Shown one piece after another: positions 10,543-19,332 of a stretch of DNA of 64,000 nucleotides. The number at the start of each line of letters is the position of its first letter. Position 1 is the stretch's first letter. The translations under genes were made by a program, and so were the position numbers. Source of the DNA: Acidobacteriota bacterium (GTDB taxonomy: Bacteria; Acidobacteriota; Terriglobia; Bryobacterales; Bryobacteraceae); the NCBI GenBank assembly GCA_029776225.1, contig JAKOTR010000031.1, positions 124,001-188,000 on the forward strand, in the 5' to 3' direction. The notes under the pieces were generated by a model. The model searched no databases, had not been told where the DNA came from, and saw only the letters and a program-made list of their open reading frames with translations.

Positions 10543-13251
10543 TCAGAGCTTAACCGCCATGCGCGCGCCGCATGGATCGATCCGGTTCAGCAACAAGTGT
10601 ATGCGCTTCTCTTTCAGGTACTCGTCCTCGGCCTGCCGGGAACCGCGCCACCATCCGTAGTCGTCCACAATGAGAACTCCTCCGCGCACGAGCCGGGGAA
10701 AGAGATGGACCATTTCGTGCCGGGTCGAGCTATACCAGTCCGTGTCGAGGCGCAGCACCGCGATGCGCTTGGGAACCTGCCGCGGTATCGTTTCCTCGAC
10801 TTTGCCTTTCACCAGCTTGATCCGGTCGGCGGGATAACCGGTTGAGAGCATGTTCCCCCAGACGGCGTCGTAGGGCGCTTGCCACCATTTGCTGGCCTCC
10901 CCGGCGGTGCGGTGCTGCTCCCAGATGGGAGCGGCGCTCTGCCCGTCGTGGCGCACATCCTCGGAAGTCGGGCGCGACATCCCTTCGAAGGTGTCATAGA
11001 GCCAGATGCGGCGGTCCCGCTCCCCGCACTCCAGGAGCGCGAGAGCGGCCAGCATTCCGTTGCCGCCCATCCACGTTCCGCACTCTACGATGTCGCCCGG
11101 CAATCCGCGTTTCAAAACATAAGTCACCGCCTGCCATGTGGAGTACATGCGTTCCATCGAGGTGATGGTGTAGTCCTTGCATCTCTCGTAGGCCCGTTTG
11201 AAGGCGGCGTCGGCATCCATGTCGGTGGTGATGATGTGCAGAGCCGAGAGAATCGAATCCGTTGTAACGTCGGAGGCAGGCCTTGCGGAAGCGGTTTTCC
11301 GCTCCCGAGCCGGCGCCGCCGCCTGACGCTTTGCATCGTCCACCTTCATTTCCAGCAGCACCGATCCTGGGCCATCCGCGTCGAACCAGGCCACCAGCTC
11401 CTGCACCAGCGCGAGCTTCAAGCGGAAGCGCCCGGTGGCATCCGGGGCCTTCACGCGCACTCCAAACACCGCCGAGTCGCCAGGATAGATGTCGAACGGC
11501 AACTGCGTACGCAAGCCGTCGTAAATCACCGGGCTGCCCTCTTTGTTGAACCAGTGATAGCTCACATGCACCGGGTTTCGGTAGCGGCTCGAAAGGACCT
11601 GACTGCCGAGGCTCCGTACCTCCACCTCCAGTGTGAACTCCATGCCCGCCGTCACCGTTGCAGGCGCGTTTTTGACCGCCATGCTCCATGCCGCCTCCTG
11701 AAGAACGGTGTTCTCCGGCGGGCGCGGCACGGGATTAACCGTTTCGGCGCCAGTGGCGAAGAGAACCATGCCTCTGGAGAATGGGAGATAGTCCACCAGC
11801 CGCAGTTTGTGGTTTACCTGATGCCGGTACACGCTTTGCGGTTCGCGATGCGCGTCGTGAAACAACACCAGCCGCGGCGCAAGCATCTGCAGCACCTGCG
11901 CCAGAACGCGGCTGCGATTCGCGGTAGCTAAGGGTGAATCGATGAAGAGAAGGTCGATCTTCTCCGGCGTGTCCTTCAGAGCCGAGGCGAGCGCCTCGGG
12001 ATCGAACTCGAACCGGTCCCAGAGAAACGGCACGTGAACCGCGCGGCAACCTGCCGCTCGCGCCTGTGCCAGCCACGGTCCCCGCGAGGCTTCCAGCACC
12101 ACCGACTCCACGCCCCTCTTCCGCAGGCAAATCGATGACTCGCCCGCGCCTATCTCAACCGCCGTGCGGACGCCGGCGCAGGCAACCAACTGAGCCAAAT
12201 AGTTGTACTCTTCTCCTTCCAGGCAGGTGCCGCCGCATGGGAGCCCGTTCCACAGTACGTCGGAACAAACCCGCGGCCATTGCAAGCCTTCCTCCTCACC
12301 CGGATTACTGCGTTGCTGCGCGCCATCCCGGCGCCAGTCAGTCTCAGCGATTGTCAGTAACTGGAGCCGCATCCACTCGAATTCCGTTTTTGCGGATTCG
12401 TCCCCAACCGGCTGGCTGAGCGCGTCGCTCAAAGATGCCTGGAAGCGTGTGAACTCGTGTTTCGGCGCCGCGACCTGCACGGTGCTTCGCTTGCATAGCA
12501 GGCTCGCTACATCGACCGGCAATGAGCAGAGCGCTTTATCCACGTCGGGAATTCCGGCGAAATGAGCCAGCTTCAAGGTCTTGCCCGACCGCTTGTTGAT
12601 CAGCCTTTCACCCTGCCGGATCACCTGCAATTGACCCCGGTTCAGAAATCCCGGCCAGTTGTACTGCTCCTCGTCCAGAGGGTCTACTGGGATGCTCTCG
12701 ATGTTCAGGTATGCACAGAGAAAGTGGTTGTCGTAGAGCTTGCCGGGAATGATATACCGTTGCCAGTACTTGTCGGAAAGGCTGAGTTTTCGCAGTTTCT
12801 TGAAGAAGCCCGTGAGCGATTTGGGAATACAGAGGACGCCTGAGTTGAAATAGTTCTTGTTTGCCAGGTCCGGGTCGCCGGGCCATGGGCGCCGATTGTC
12901 GGTGATGAAAGTACAGGCCGAGAGATCGTCCGGCGCCGCCCGCAGCTTCCCGTTGCAGCGGAGGTCTTTCAGATCCTCCAGCACGATGATGTCGGAGTCC
13001 AGGTACACGAAATCTCCGAAATCGGAGAGAGCGCGCACGTACGCGGTGAACTTCGCGCGCTTGGCTCCCAGCGACCGGATCTCGGGCAACTCCCTGATCT
13101 CGCACCGGCCCAGGTTCCGAAAAGGTTCGAACAGCGACTTGTCGTCGCAGAAAATCGTCAACCTATAGGAAGTTCCCGACGTCCCCAGGGATATTAAGAG
13201 CCGCTTCGCAAGAGCGGCATAGCGATAATCGCAGACCGTTATAAAGTTCAT
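10543..13251 (-). CDS. Glycosyltransferase - methyltransferase - beta-sandwich - TylF methyltransferase fusion
   Basis: A 902-residue protein with four apparent modules. Residues 1-250 resemble a GT8/nucleotide-diphospho-sugar glycosyltransferase with the metal motif DSD at 85-87. Residues 325-500 form a class I SAM methyltransferase fold (VEIGAGES at 365-372, LLFIDSP at 434-440). Residues 515-637 look like the beta-sandwich carbohydrate-binding domain found at the C terminus of Wzt-type proteins. A basic, Ala-rich linker at 638-665 precedes residues 666-902, a TylF/MycF-like O-methyltransferase (VECGTWMGGNG at 722-732, DTFEGM at 753-758, DTDWY at 836-840, DDYG at 863-866). Modifying a surface glycan is the natural inference. 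It stands alone, not in a polysaccharide cluster. Confidence 0.85.
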   Translation of the reverse strand: MNFITVCDYRYAALAKRLLISLGTSGTSYRLTIFCDDKSLFEPFRNLGRCEIRELPEIRSLGAKRAKFTAYVRALSDFGDFVYLDSDIIVLEDLKDLRCNGKLRAAPDDLSACTFITDNRRPWPGDPDLANKNYFNSGVLCIPKSLTGFFKKLRKLSLSDKYWQRYIIPGKLYDNHFLCAYLNIESIPVDPLDEEQYNWPGFLNRGQLQVIRQGERLINKRSGKTLKLAHFAGIPDVDKALCSLPVDVASLLCKRSTVQVAAPKHEFTRFQASLSDALSQPVGDESAKTEFEWMRLQLLTIAETDWRRDGAQQRSNPGEEEGLQWPRVCSDVLWNGLPCGGTCLEGEEYNYLAQLVACAGVRTAVEIGAGESSICLRKRGVESVVLEASRGPWLAQARAAGCRAVHVPFLWDRFEFDPEALASALKDTPEKIDLLFIDSPLATANRSRVLAQVLQMLAPRLVLFHDAHREPQSVYRHQVNHKLRLVDYLPFSRGMVLFATGAETVNPVPRPPENTVLQEAAWSMAVKNAPATVTAGMEFTLEVEVRSLGSQVLSSRYRNPVHVSYHWFNKEGSPVIYDGLRTQLPFDIYPGDSAVFGVRVKAPDATGRFRLKLALVQELVAWFDADGPGSVLLEMKVDDAKRQAAAPARERKTASARPASDVTTDSILSALHIITTDMDADAAFKRAYERCKDYTITSMERMYSTWQAVTYVLKRGLPGDIVECGTWMGGNGMLAALALLECGERDRRIWLYDTFEGMSRPTSEDVRHDGQSAAPIWEQHRTAGEASKWWQAPYDAVWGNMLSTGYPADRIKLVKGKVEETIPRQVPKRIAVLRLDTDWYSSTRHEMVHLFPRLVRGGVLIVDDYGWWRGSRQAEDEYLKEKRIHLLLNRIDPCGARMAVKL

Positions 13252-13398
13252 TCTTAAATCCGATCAATTCCCGACACGGCGGAACGCTCCATCTCCGCCC
13301 TGACTGCTTCGCGGCGATCGCCCGAGGGAAAGCCGGTGCAGTGATTCCTCATCTTACCCCTGCCTTGTCGGCGCTGCCGCTGCACAAGGATGGAAGGA

Positions 13399-15465
13399 TT
13401 ATTGTATTGTCGCTAACGCCCGCTCCGCTGCGGCGAGCAGGGCTTCCGGGCCGACCGGTGCGCCGGTGGCCTTCTTCATCCACTCATCCGGCGCGAGGCG
13501 TCCGAGGCGCGCAACTCGTTCCACTTCCGGCCCGATGCGGCCGGAGGCGCGCATGTGCGCTTCGAGCTGGTTGGCGATGAGGTGGCCGATCGGGTAATCG
13601 GGCAGGTACATAAACCCATCGATCATGTGCGAATAGATGCTGAGCAGCACCACGTCGCGAGTGCGGAAAACCGGCGCGTAGTACTTGTTCCAGATGTCCT
13701 TGGAGATTTCGATGACGGCGTTCTTCAACTCGGCCGGGGTGGCCTGCGGATGGGCGTACATCCAGTTCCACACGGCCATGTCGACGAGGGCGACGCCGGC
13801 GATCTCATATGTTCCCCAGAAATCGTCAAGCGCGCGCAATGCTTCATCCTGCGGCGTGGGAGCGGCCAGCCCAAGCAGTTCCAGGTCCCTGGCTTGGAAG
13901 ACAAACGCGATCGCCTCGGTGAACGCCGTGTTCGGAACGCCGTTCAGAAACCAGTGATCCACCTGCTTGAGCGAGAGCGTCTGCTCGACGTTGTGTCCCA
14001 TCTCGTGGACGGCGATGTTGAAGCCTTTGTAATCCATGCCGTCGCGGCCGACCCGCGTCCGCAAGCGCGCCGGGGAGGTACGCAGCAGCGCGCCCCAGGC
14101 GTGGCCGGAGCCGCGCGCCGGCTCCACCACGATGTTCGAGGCCAGGTAGCGGGCGCGCTCGGGGCTGAAGCCCAGCGCTTCGAACATGCGCGGCATGTCT
14201 TTCGCGTACGCTTCGGCGGTCGGATATTTCTTCCGCGTGATTTCATCAAGCTGCGCCTCGGTGTACTTGCCGCGCGGCTTGAACCCCGCATACCAGATAT
14301 CGAACGGCTCCAGCGGGCGGCCCAGCCGCTTCTCGATCAGCGCCGCCACCTTCGGCACGAGTGGAGAGGAGACCACCTGCTCCAGCATGGCGCGCACGCG
14401 CGCCTCGGGCAGCTCGCGATCTTCATCGAAGCGGCGCGCCATGTGGGTCGGCGCGGTGGGTGAGTACGGGTCGAGGAGCCTTGCGGCGTGGAACGTGCGC
14501 AGCAGCATCTCGTAGCGCGTGTCGGGTTCCGGCGAGGCCGTTACGTTCCCGGAGGCGGCCGGGCGGTCGTGATCCTTCACCGCGGATGCGCGCACTTCGT
14601 TCGTGAACGGGTTCCAGTCTACGTTCGGGTTGTCTATCACGGCCTGGGGAATCGTTTGCCGCACGATGTGCTCCATGACGCGCGCGATCACGCGCTGGCG
14701 CTCGAGGCCGCCTTTCTCGCGGTAATCGGCCTTGATCTGGTCGCGCAGATTCCAGTGCGAAAGCAGCCGCATTCCGGCGGGGAACAGGCGGCGGCCGTTG
14801 CGGTCGAGCACATGGTGCATCCAGATGTTGTATTCCGAGATGTACTGCTGCGCCTCCGAGCTTGCCTTGGCGATGGCCAGGTTTACCTCGGCGGGTACGC
14901 GGCGCGAGAAGCGCTGGGCAAGGCGCGCCTCAGCCCATTGCCTTCGCGTCCAGCGGGGGCCCTCCCTGAGGCGTTCTTCAAGCGTGGTCAGCGGGAAATT
15001 GAGCAGCACCGTGAAGGCCAGCTTGTTGTTGAACAGGTCGTCGGTGACATGGGCGGAGGGATCGTAGGCGGCGAAGATCTCGTCGTAGGGCATGATCGGG
15101 CCGGCGTCGAGATCCACCTGGAGGCGGAAGGCCTGCACGATCTCCAGCATGTGGCCGTCGAGCTGCTCGAAAAGCTTTTCGCACCGGGCAAACAGCGTGT
15201 CGAGTTCAGCCTGATCGCCGATGAAATGGCGGCGGACGAAATCCTCGAATACGGCGGCATCGCCGTCGCTATCGCGCCAGAACTCGGCAACTTGCTTCAG
15301 TCCCCGTTCGATCCGCGGCCGCTGGCCTTCGCCGTACCGCGCCGTCAGCTCTTTCTCGAGTTTCACCATGGAATCCTTTTTCCACGATTGTTGCGCGGAA
15401 GCGGGCACACCGAGCAACACAGCCAAGGCGGCAAGCACCGGCAAGACTTTTGCGAGCGGAAACAC
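13399..15465 (-). CDS. Secreted zinc metallopeptidase (HEMGH)
   Basis: 688 residues starting with a clear Sec signal peptide (hydrophobic 5-20, cleavage near ASAQQ at 22-26). The zinc motif HEMGH is at 487-491 and a downstream Glu at about 517 (FTEAIAFVFQ) is the probable third ligand, an arrangement typical of gluzincin peptidases. The large helical N-terminal half has no motif I can name; overall length and topology resemble M3-like oligopeptidases, but I would not assign the family. Both neighbours are independent genes. Periplasmic or extracellular peptide hydrolysis is likely. Confidence 0.8.
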   Translation of the reverse strand: MFPLAKVLPVLAALAVLLGVPASAQQSWKKDSMVKLEKELTARYGEGQRPRIERGLKQVAEFWRDSDGDAAVFEDFVRRHFIGDQAELDTLFARCEKLFEQLDGHMLEIVQAFRLQVDLDAGPIMPYDEIFAAYDPSAHVTDDLFNNKLAFTVLLNFPLTTLEERLREGPRWTRRQWAEARLAQRFSRRVPAEVNLAIAKASSEAQQYISEYNIWMHHVLDRNGRRLFPAGMRLLSHWNLRDQIKADYREKGGLERQRVIARVMEHIVRQTIPQAVIDNPNVDWNPFTNEVRASAVKDHDRPAASGNVTASPEPDTRYEMLLRTFHAARLLDPYSPTAPTHMARRFDEDRELPEARVRAMLEQVVSSPLVPKVAALIEKRLGRPLEPFDIWYAGFKPRGKYTEAQLDEITRKKYPTAEAYAKDMPRMFEALGFSPERARYLASNIVVEPARGSGHAWGALLRTSPARLRTRVGRDGMDYKGFNIAVHEMGHNVEQTLSLKQVDHWFLNGVPNTAFTEAIAFVFQARDLELLGLAAPTPQDEALRALDDFWGTYEIAGVALVDMAVWNWMYAHPQATPAELKNAVIEISKDIWNKYYAPVFRTRDVVLLSIYSHMIDGFMYLPDYPIGHLIANQLEAHMRASGRIGPEVERVARLGRLAPDEWMKKATGAPVGPEALLAAAERALATIQ

Positions 15466-15578
15466 GATCCCTCCTCCTCAGGCGTGAAGCCGTAGTATAG
15501 CGCGGGGTCGGAGCGGGGGCGGGGTGGCGGGGTCCGAACGTGGCGGGCGGGCGGCCCGCCACGCGGTAGGGGTTGACT

Positions 15579-16130
15579 TTACAGGGGTTGGACGGTTTCG
15601 GGCGCAGCCTGCTCCGGCTTCTGCTGGGGGGCCTGCTTCTCCTGCCTGGCCATCTCCCGCTCCTGTTCCCTGGCCTGCCGTTCGGCGGCTCTCGCGGCCT
15701 GCTCGGCTTCTTCCGGAGTCATTGTTGGACGGAGCTCCTGTATGGCGCGGCCGAGGGACTGCGGTTCCGGCCCCGTCATCCTCAGCTTCAGGTCTTCAAA
15801 TGGAATGCCGAGGTTCCTGGAAACGTTAAGCGCGGCGATGAACTGGCCGCGGTTTTTGAAGCCTTCAGCGGCAGCCTCAACCGGCATGCCGGGGGGCAGC
15901 ATCGGCGCGAGCCGGGCTTTCTGGGCCTCGCTGAACTGTACGGTTTTGACCTGGGGCTTAACAACCGGAGCTTTCGCCGGCCGGACCTGCTTGTTGGCCA
16001 TTCTGGCCGCCGCCGGGCCGCGCGCGCCTGCCGGGGGCGCATGACCAACGCCTCGGCCCAAGCCGCGCTGCGCCAGCGCGCCGGCCGCGGAAATCGCAAG
16101 CGTTGCTGCAACAGCAATCCACCTTCTCAC
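15579..16130 (-). CDS. Small secreted protein, Ala/Gln/Glu-rich
   Basis: 183 residues with a Sec signal peptide (MRRWIAVAATLAISAAGALA, cut near residue 20). The mature part starts with a basic Gly/Ala/Pro stretch, has a central folded segment at about 65-130 (FSEAQKARLAPMLPPGM... FKNRGQFIAALNVSRNLGIPFEDLK) and ends in a long charged helix (EEAEQAARAAERQAREQE) that should form a coiled coil. I recognise the central segment as recurrent in acidobacterial secreted proteins but know no function. It lies 4 nt after the outer-membrane barrel gene, so the two are likely co-transcribed and may act together. Confidence 0.7.
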   Translation of the reverse strand: MRRWIAVAATLAISAAGALAQRGLGRGVGHAPPAGARGPAAARMANKQVRPAKAPVVKPQVKTVQFSEAQKARLAPMLPPGMPVEAAAEGFKNRGQFIAALNVSRNLGIPFEDLKLRMTGPEPQSLGRAIQELRPTMTPEEAEQAARAAERQAREQEREMARQEKQAPQQKPEQAAPETVQPL

Positions 16131-16134
16131 AAAC

Positions 16135-17010
16135 TCACCTCCTGATCATCGATCCGAGATTGAAACCCATTCCGAAAAAGACCGTGTTGAGCGCATAGGT
16201 TGTGCTGCGGCTGTACCCGACATAAAAAGTGGCCGTCTGGGACGGGGTGAACATAATCCACGCGGAAGCGCCCCGGTCGCGCGCGATCTCGGCCGGCCCG
16301 ACCGTCACCTGCCGGACCTCGAAAACCCCGATTCTTCGTCCCCGCCCGCGGTTCTGCCCCGCCTGCGCCTGCGGCGGCAAACCCAGCCGGCTCACCACCG
16401 TCTGCTCGCCCGACGGCTCGAACGTGTATGCGGAAGCGCCAAGGTTTGCGTACTGCCAGATGCGCAGCAAAGCGCCCCCCTCGAGATGAAACACCGTGCC
16501 GTGGGATGTGAACGGCCGCTGGAAGAAGGGTGTGTCGGTGATCGCGTTGGCTATGCCGATGTCGGCGTAGGGCATGACGCGGCCGAACAGACGGTCAAAA
16601 TGATTGTTCCAGTCATAGGTGACGTGGCCTGTGCTCAAGCCCTTCGATTCGTCGCCTGTCGGCGCCGTGACCGTGAGCGAAGGCGCATAGTTCACCACGG
16701 AGTTGGAAAAACTGAGGCGCACGGCCGTGTGGACGTTGCCGATCCCGTTTACCGAAGATACTCCCGGGTACGCCAGAGCGGTTTCGGACGGCCGCACGAA
16801 GTAAACCGGCAGGCCCGCCTCGACTGCCACAAACCGGTTGAAGTTGTAACCAACCGTGGCATCCAGGCGCATGAACGTGCCCAGCGTGTTCGCGGTTCCA
16901 TCGAACCGCCCGTAGAGAGTGAAGCCCCGTTCTTCGCTCTGCGCGGCAGCAGGACGGACGCATCCCGCCATCACAAGGACAAGGACGCCTCGCCAGATAG
17001 AGTCTGACAT
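16135..17010 (-). CDS. Outer-membrane beta-barrel protein
   Basis: 291 residues. A signal peptide (hydrophobic 8-22, cut near AAAQS) is followed by alternating-pattern beta strands throughout, for example TLYGRFDGTANTLG, LDATVGYNFNRFVAVEAGLPVYF and the C-terminal FYVGYSRSTTYALNTVFFGMGFNL. The PYADIGIANAI and LTVTAPTGD segments resemble the MetA/phenol-pathway-type barrel group, but the match is only by eye. No plug or TonB box is present. First gene of a two-gene unit with the small secreted protein 4 nt downstream. Confidence 0.72.
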   Translation of the reverse strand: MSDSIWRGVLVLVMAGCVRPAAAQSEERGFTLYGRFDGTANTLGTFMRLDATVGYNFNRFVAVEAGLPVYFVRPSETALAYPGVSSVNGIGNVHTAVRLSFSNSVVNYAPSLTVTAPTGDESKGLSTGHVTYDWNNHFDRLFGRVMPYADIGIANAITDTPFFQRPFTSHGTVFHLEGGALLRIWQYANLGASAYTFEPSGEQTVVSRLGLPPQAQAGQNRGRGRRIGVFEVRQVTVGPAEIARDRGASAWIMFTPSQTATFYVGYSRSTTYALNTVFFGMGFNLGSMIRR

Positions 17011-17182
17011 GTGCTCTAATTGAGGGGACGCGGCTTAACTTACAGGCAAGGTAAGTACCAAAAACTCAGCTTTGAGTTTTCAGTTAATTACGGGCATTGC
17101 CGGTCTTCTTGACTGGAACAAATTACACGGCCGCGCGCCCGCGCGATTCTGCCGGTAAGCAGGCAGCCGCAGGAGCATTGCG

Positions 17183-17557
17183 ATGAACTGGAGTGCGATC
17201 GCCGCCATTCTTCTGGCGCTTGCGGTAATGCTGGGTGCTTTCGGGGCGCACGCGTTGCGCAGCCGCCTCGACGCCTACTCGATGGGTATCTACGAGAAGG
17301 CCGTCCTCTACCATTTCGTGCACGCTCTGGGGATGCTTGGCGTCTCGATGATGCCCCGGATCGGCATGCTCGGCAACGGCGCGGCCGCGGCGGTGTGCGC
17401 GCTGCTGCTCGCCGGGATCGTGATTTTCTCCGGCAGCCTGTACCTGCTGGCCGGAACCGGCATTCGGGCGATCGCCGCGATCACCCCGCTCGGCGGCCTT
17501 TCGTTTATCGCCGCGTGGCTGGTGCTGGCCTACGGCCTGCTGGCCGCGCAGCGATAG
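17183..17557 (+). CDS. DUF423 family inner-membrane protein
   Basis: 124 residues and four hydrophobic segments (about 5-22, 42-58, 68-88 and 95-118). The family pattern is clear: GAFGAHALR near 18-26, YHFVHALGML, a GIVIFSGSLYLLA segment and AAITPLGGLSFIAAW. It matches the length of YgdD/YwdK-type proteins, whose function is unknown. It is a single gene that converges on the metallo-beta-lactamase-fold gene, 8 nt apart, with no obvious terminator between them. Confidence 0.9.
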   Translation: MNWSAIAAILLALAVMLGAFGAHALRSRLDAYSMGIYEKAVLYHFVHALGMLGVSMMPRIGMLGNGAAAAVCALLLAGIVIFSGSLYLLAGTGIRAIAAITPLGGLSFIAAWLVLAYGLLAAQR

Positions 17558-17565
17558 AGCCGCGC

Positions 17566-18603
17566 TCACTTCTTATACGTCTTCGATACGTTGTTGCGGG
17601 TATTCGTAACCGTAAACGAGCCGTCCCGCCGGGCGGAAATCTTGATCCAGTGCCCCTGGCAGCCCTGCGCCTTCATGTTGGCGATGTACTGCTCGGAGGT
17701 GTTGAGATCGGGACCCGCCGTGGTCGAGTAGTGGAGCTGCCAGACATCCTCCAGCCCGGGCGAGGAGCGCAGCGTTCTGGCGACCTCGGGGGAGATACCC
17801 TTCCGCTCCCCGTTGTTCGAGATCGCAACCTTGGGGCGCAGCGCATGGACCAGCGCGGGGGAATTGGACCGGTCCAGCCCGTGATGGCTCACCATGAACA
17901 GATCCACCGTGCCGATGGGGTTCTTGGGGCACATCAGCTTGTACTCCGCCCACTTCACAAGGTCGCCGAAGTCGGCCATGCGGAATCTGCCGAATTGCCA
18001 CACCGTCCCGATGGAAGCGGCATTATCGTCGTCCCGGGTTTGGGCCGGCCCCTCCGCCGGGCACGCATCGTTGGCGATTCCCCCGCCGCTGAGCGGCTTG
18101 GAGATGACCTGCTCGTTGGACGTGACCACGGTGATGCGCACGTCCCTGAACGGAATTGTGTCGCCCGGCTTGACGGACAGGCGCTTTCTGCCGCGCAGGA
18201 ATGCGACGTAGGCGTCCGCGGCTCTGCGGTTGATTCCGGCCAGCTTGGGATTTGGCAGCAGAGGGCCGTGATCGACGAGCAGCGTGATGGGTAGTTTCGA
18301 GTCGATGTTGGGGACGTTCCCCACGTGGTCCACGTCGTAGTGCGTGATGAGCGCGACATCGAACCGCTTGACACCCGCGTCCTGAGCGGCCGCTAACACC
18401 CGGTTCAGATCGCGGTCGTTGAAGCCGGGCATGCCGCCGTCAATCAGCATGGTCTGGCCGGAAGGGTTTCTTACGATGATGGCTTTCCCGCCCTCGACGT
18501 CGACGACCCAGAAATCCAAAGTGTCGGCAGCCGTGAGCGGCAGGATGAACACGAAGGCAAGGACAAAGCAAAGGAATAAATGTTTCAAATCGAATCTCCT
18601 CAC
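17566..18603 (-). CDS. Secreted metallo-beta-lactamase-fold hydrolase, ComEC-like
   Basis: 345 residues if started at GTG 18603, 340 from TTG 18588. The TTG has AGGAG 6 nt upstream and gives a cleaner signal peptide (KHLFLCFVLAFVFILPLTAA), so I prefer it. The MBL core is visible as MLIDGG at 52-57 and the metal motif HYDVDH at 88-93, with SHHG further on, the set seen in the catalytic domain of ComEC and its secreted relatives. It acts outside the cytoplasm; substrate unknown, nucleic-acid or phosphodiester hydrolysis possible. Its 5' end abuts the stop codon of the HEAT-repeat gene, which suggests translational coupling. Confidence 0.85.
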   Translation of the reverse strand: MRRFDLKHLFLCFVLAFVFILPLTAADTLDFWVVDVEGGKAIIVRNPSGQTMLIDGGMPGFNDRDLNRVLAAAQDAGVKRFDVALITHYDVDHVGNVPNIDSKLPITLLVDHGPLLPNPKLAGINRRAADAYVAFLRGRKRLSVKPGDTIPFRDVRITVVTSNEQVISKPLSGGGIANDACPAEGPAQTRDDDNAASIGTVWQFGRFRMADFGDLVKWAEYKLMCPKNPIGTVDLFMVSHHGLDRSNSPALVHALRPKVAISNNGERKGISPEVARTLRSSPGLEDVWQLHYSTTAGPDLNTSEQYIANMKAQGCQGHWIKISARRDGSFTVTNTRNNVSKTYKK

Positions 18604-19313
18604 TATCTTGGCCGGCTCAGCGAGATTTCGGCGGCGATAATGCCGTGCATCGCGGCGAGCCGGACCGGTTTTGGCGTTCCGCTGCGAGTCAGCAGGTCAT
18701 AGAAGGCTAAGGCCTGATCGCGGCTGCCCTCGGCAAGGAGGCGCTCGGCGCAAACCAGGCCGGCGCGGGCCACGGCGGCGCGCACCGGTTCCTTCGTCCG
18801 GCCCAGCGCGTTTTGGAGCGCCTTGGCGGCCTGCGCGTTTCCGATGCTTCCCAGCGCAGCCGCGGCGGCGCTAGCCACCTCGGGGTCGGTGCTGTTGAGC
18901 AGTCTGGCGAGCGCGTCCACGGCGCCGGCGTCGCGGCGGACGCCGATCGAACTGATCGCACCCACCAGCAGTCTCCCCTTCAGCTTACGCAGGGCGTTGC
19001 GGAGAGCCAGGTCCGCCGCCTGCCCGGGAAGCGGCTCGAGGCCCCAGCGGGCGTAGTGGGCGAGTTGCGGATCGGCCAGCAGAGCCGCCAGCGCGGGCGC
19101 CGCCTTTTCCGTGCCAATCGAGGCGAGCCGCTGGCACGCCTTGGCCTTTTGAAAGGCGGTTGCCTTCGGGTCCGCGAGCAGCGCGATGAGACCCGCCTCG
19201 TCGAGCGCAATAATTTTTGCCGCCTGAAACTCCGGCGGGGGGACCGGTTTCGGTTTCGGCTTCGGCGCCGCCGGCTGTTGAGTGGTCTGCGCGGGTTGTT
19301 GAGTGGCCTGCAT
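18603..19313 (-). CDS. HEAT-repeat protein
   Basis: 236 residues. A Gln/Thr/Pro/Lys-rich disordered head (1-28) precedes a chain of two-helix repeats from about 35 to the end, such as DPKATAFQKAKACQRLASIGTEKAAPALAALL, cut short here to its gist: short helix, turn, conserved Asp/Gly, then helix. The repeat phrase AAAALGSIGNAQAAKALQNAL near 150-170 is typical HEAT/PBS-lyase style. No signal peptide is visible, so it is probably cytoplasmic or needs another start. It lies between the Gfo/Idh/MocA gene, 19 nt upstream, and the secreted hydrolase, which it overlaps. Likely a protein-interaction scaffold. Confidence 0.75.
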   Translation of the reverse strand: MQATQQPAQTTQQPAAPKPKPKPVPPPEFQAAKIIALDEAGLIALLADPKATAFQKAKACQRLASIGTEKAAPALAALLADPQLAHYARWGLEPLPGQAADLALRNALRKLKGRLLVGAISSIGVRRDAGAVDALARLLNSTDPEVASAAAAALGSIGNAQAAKALQNALGRTKEPVRAAVARAGLVCAERLLAEGSRDQALAFYDLLTRSGTPKPVRLAAMHGIIAAEISLSRPR

Positions 19314-19332
19314 GTTCCCGTCTCCTTGTCTG

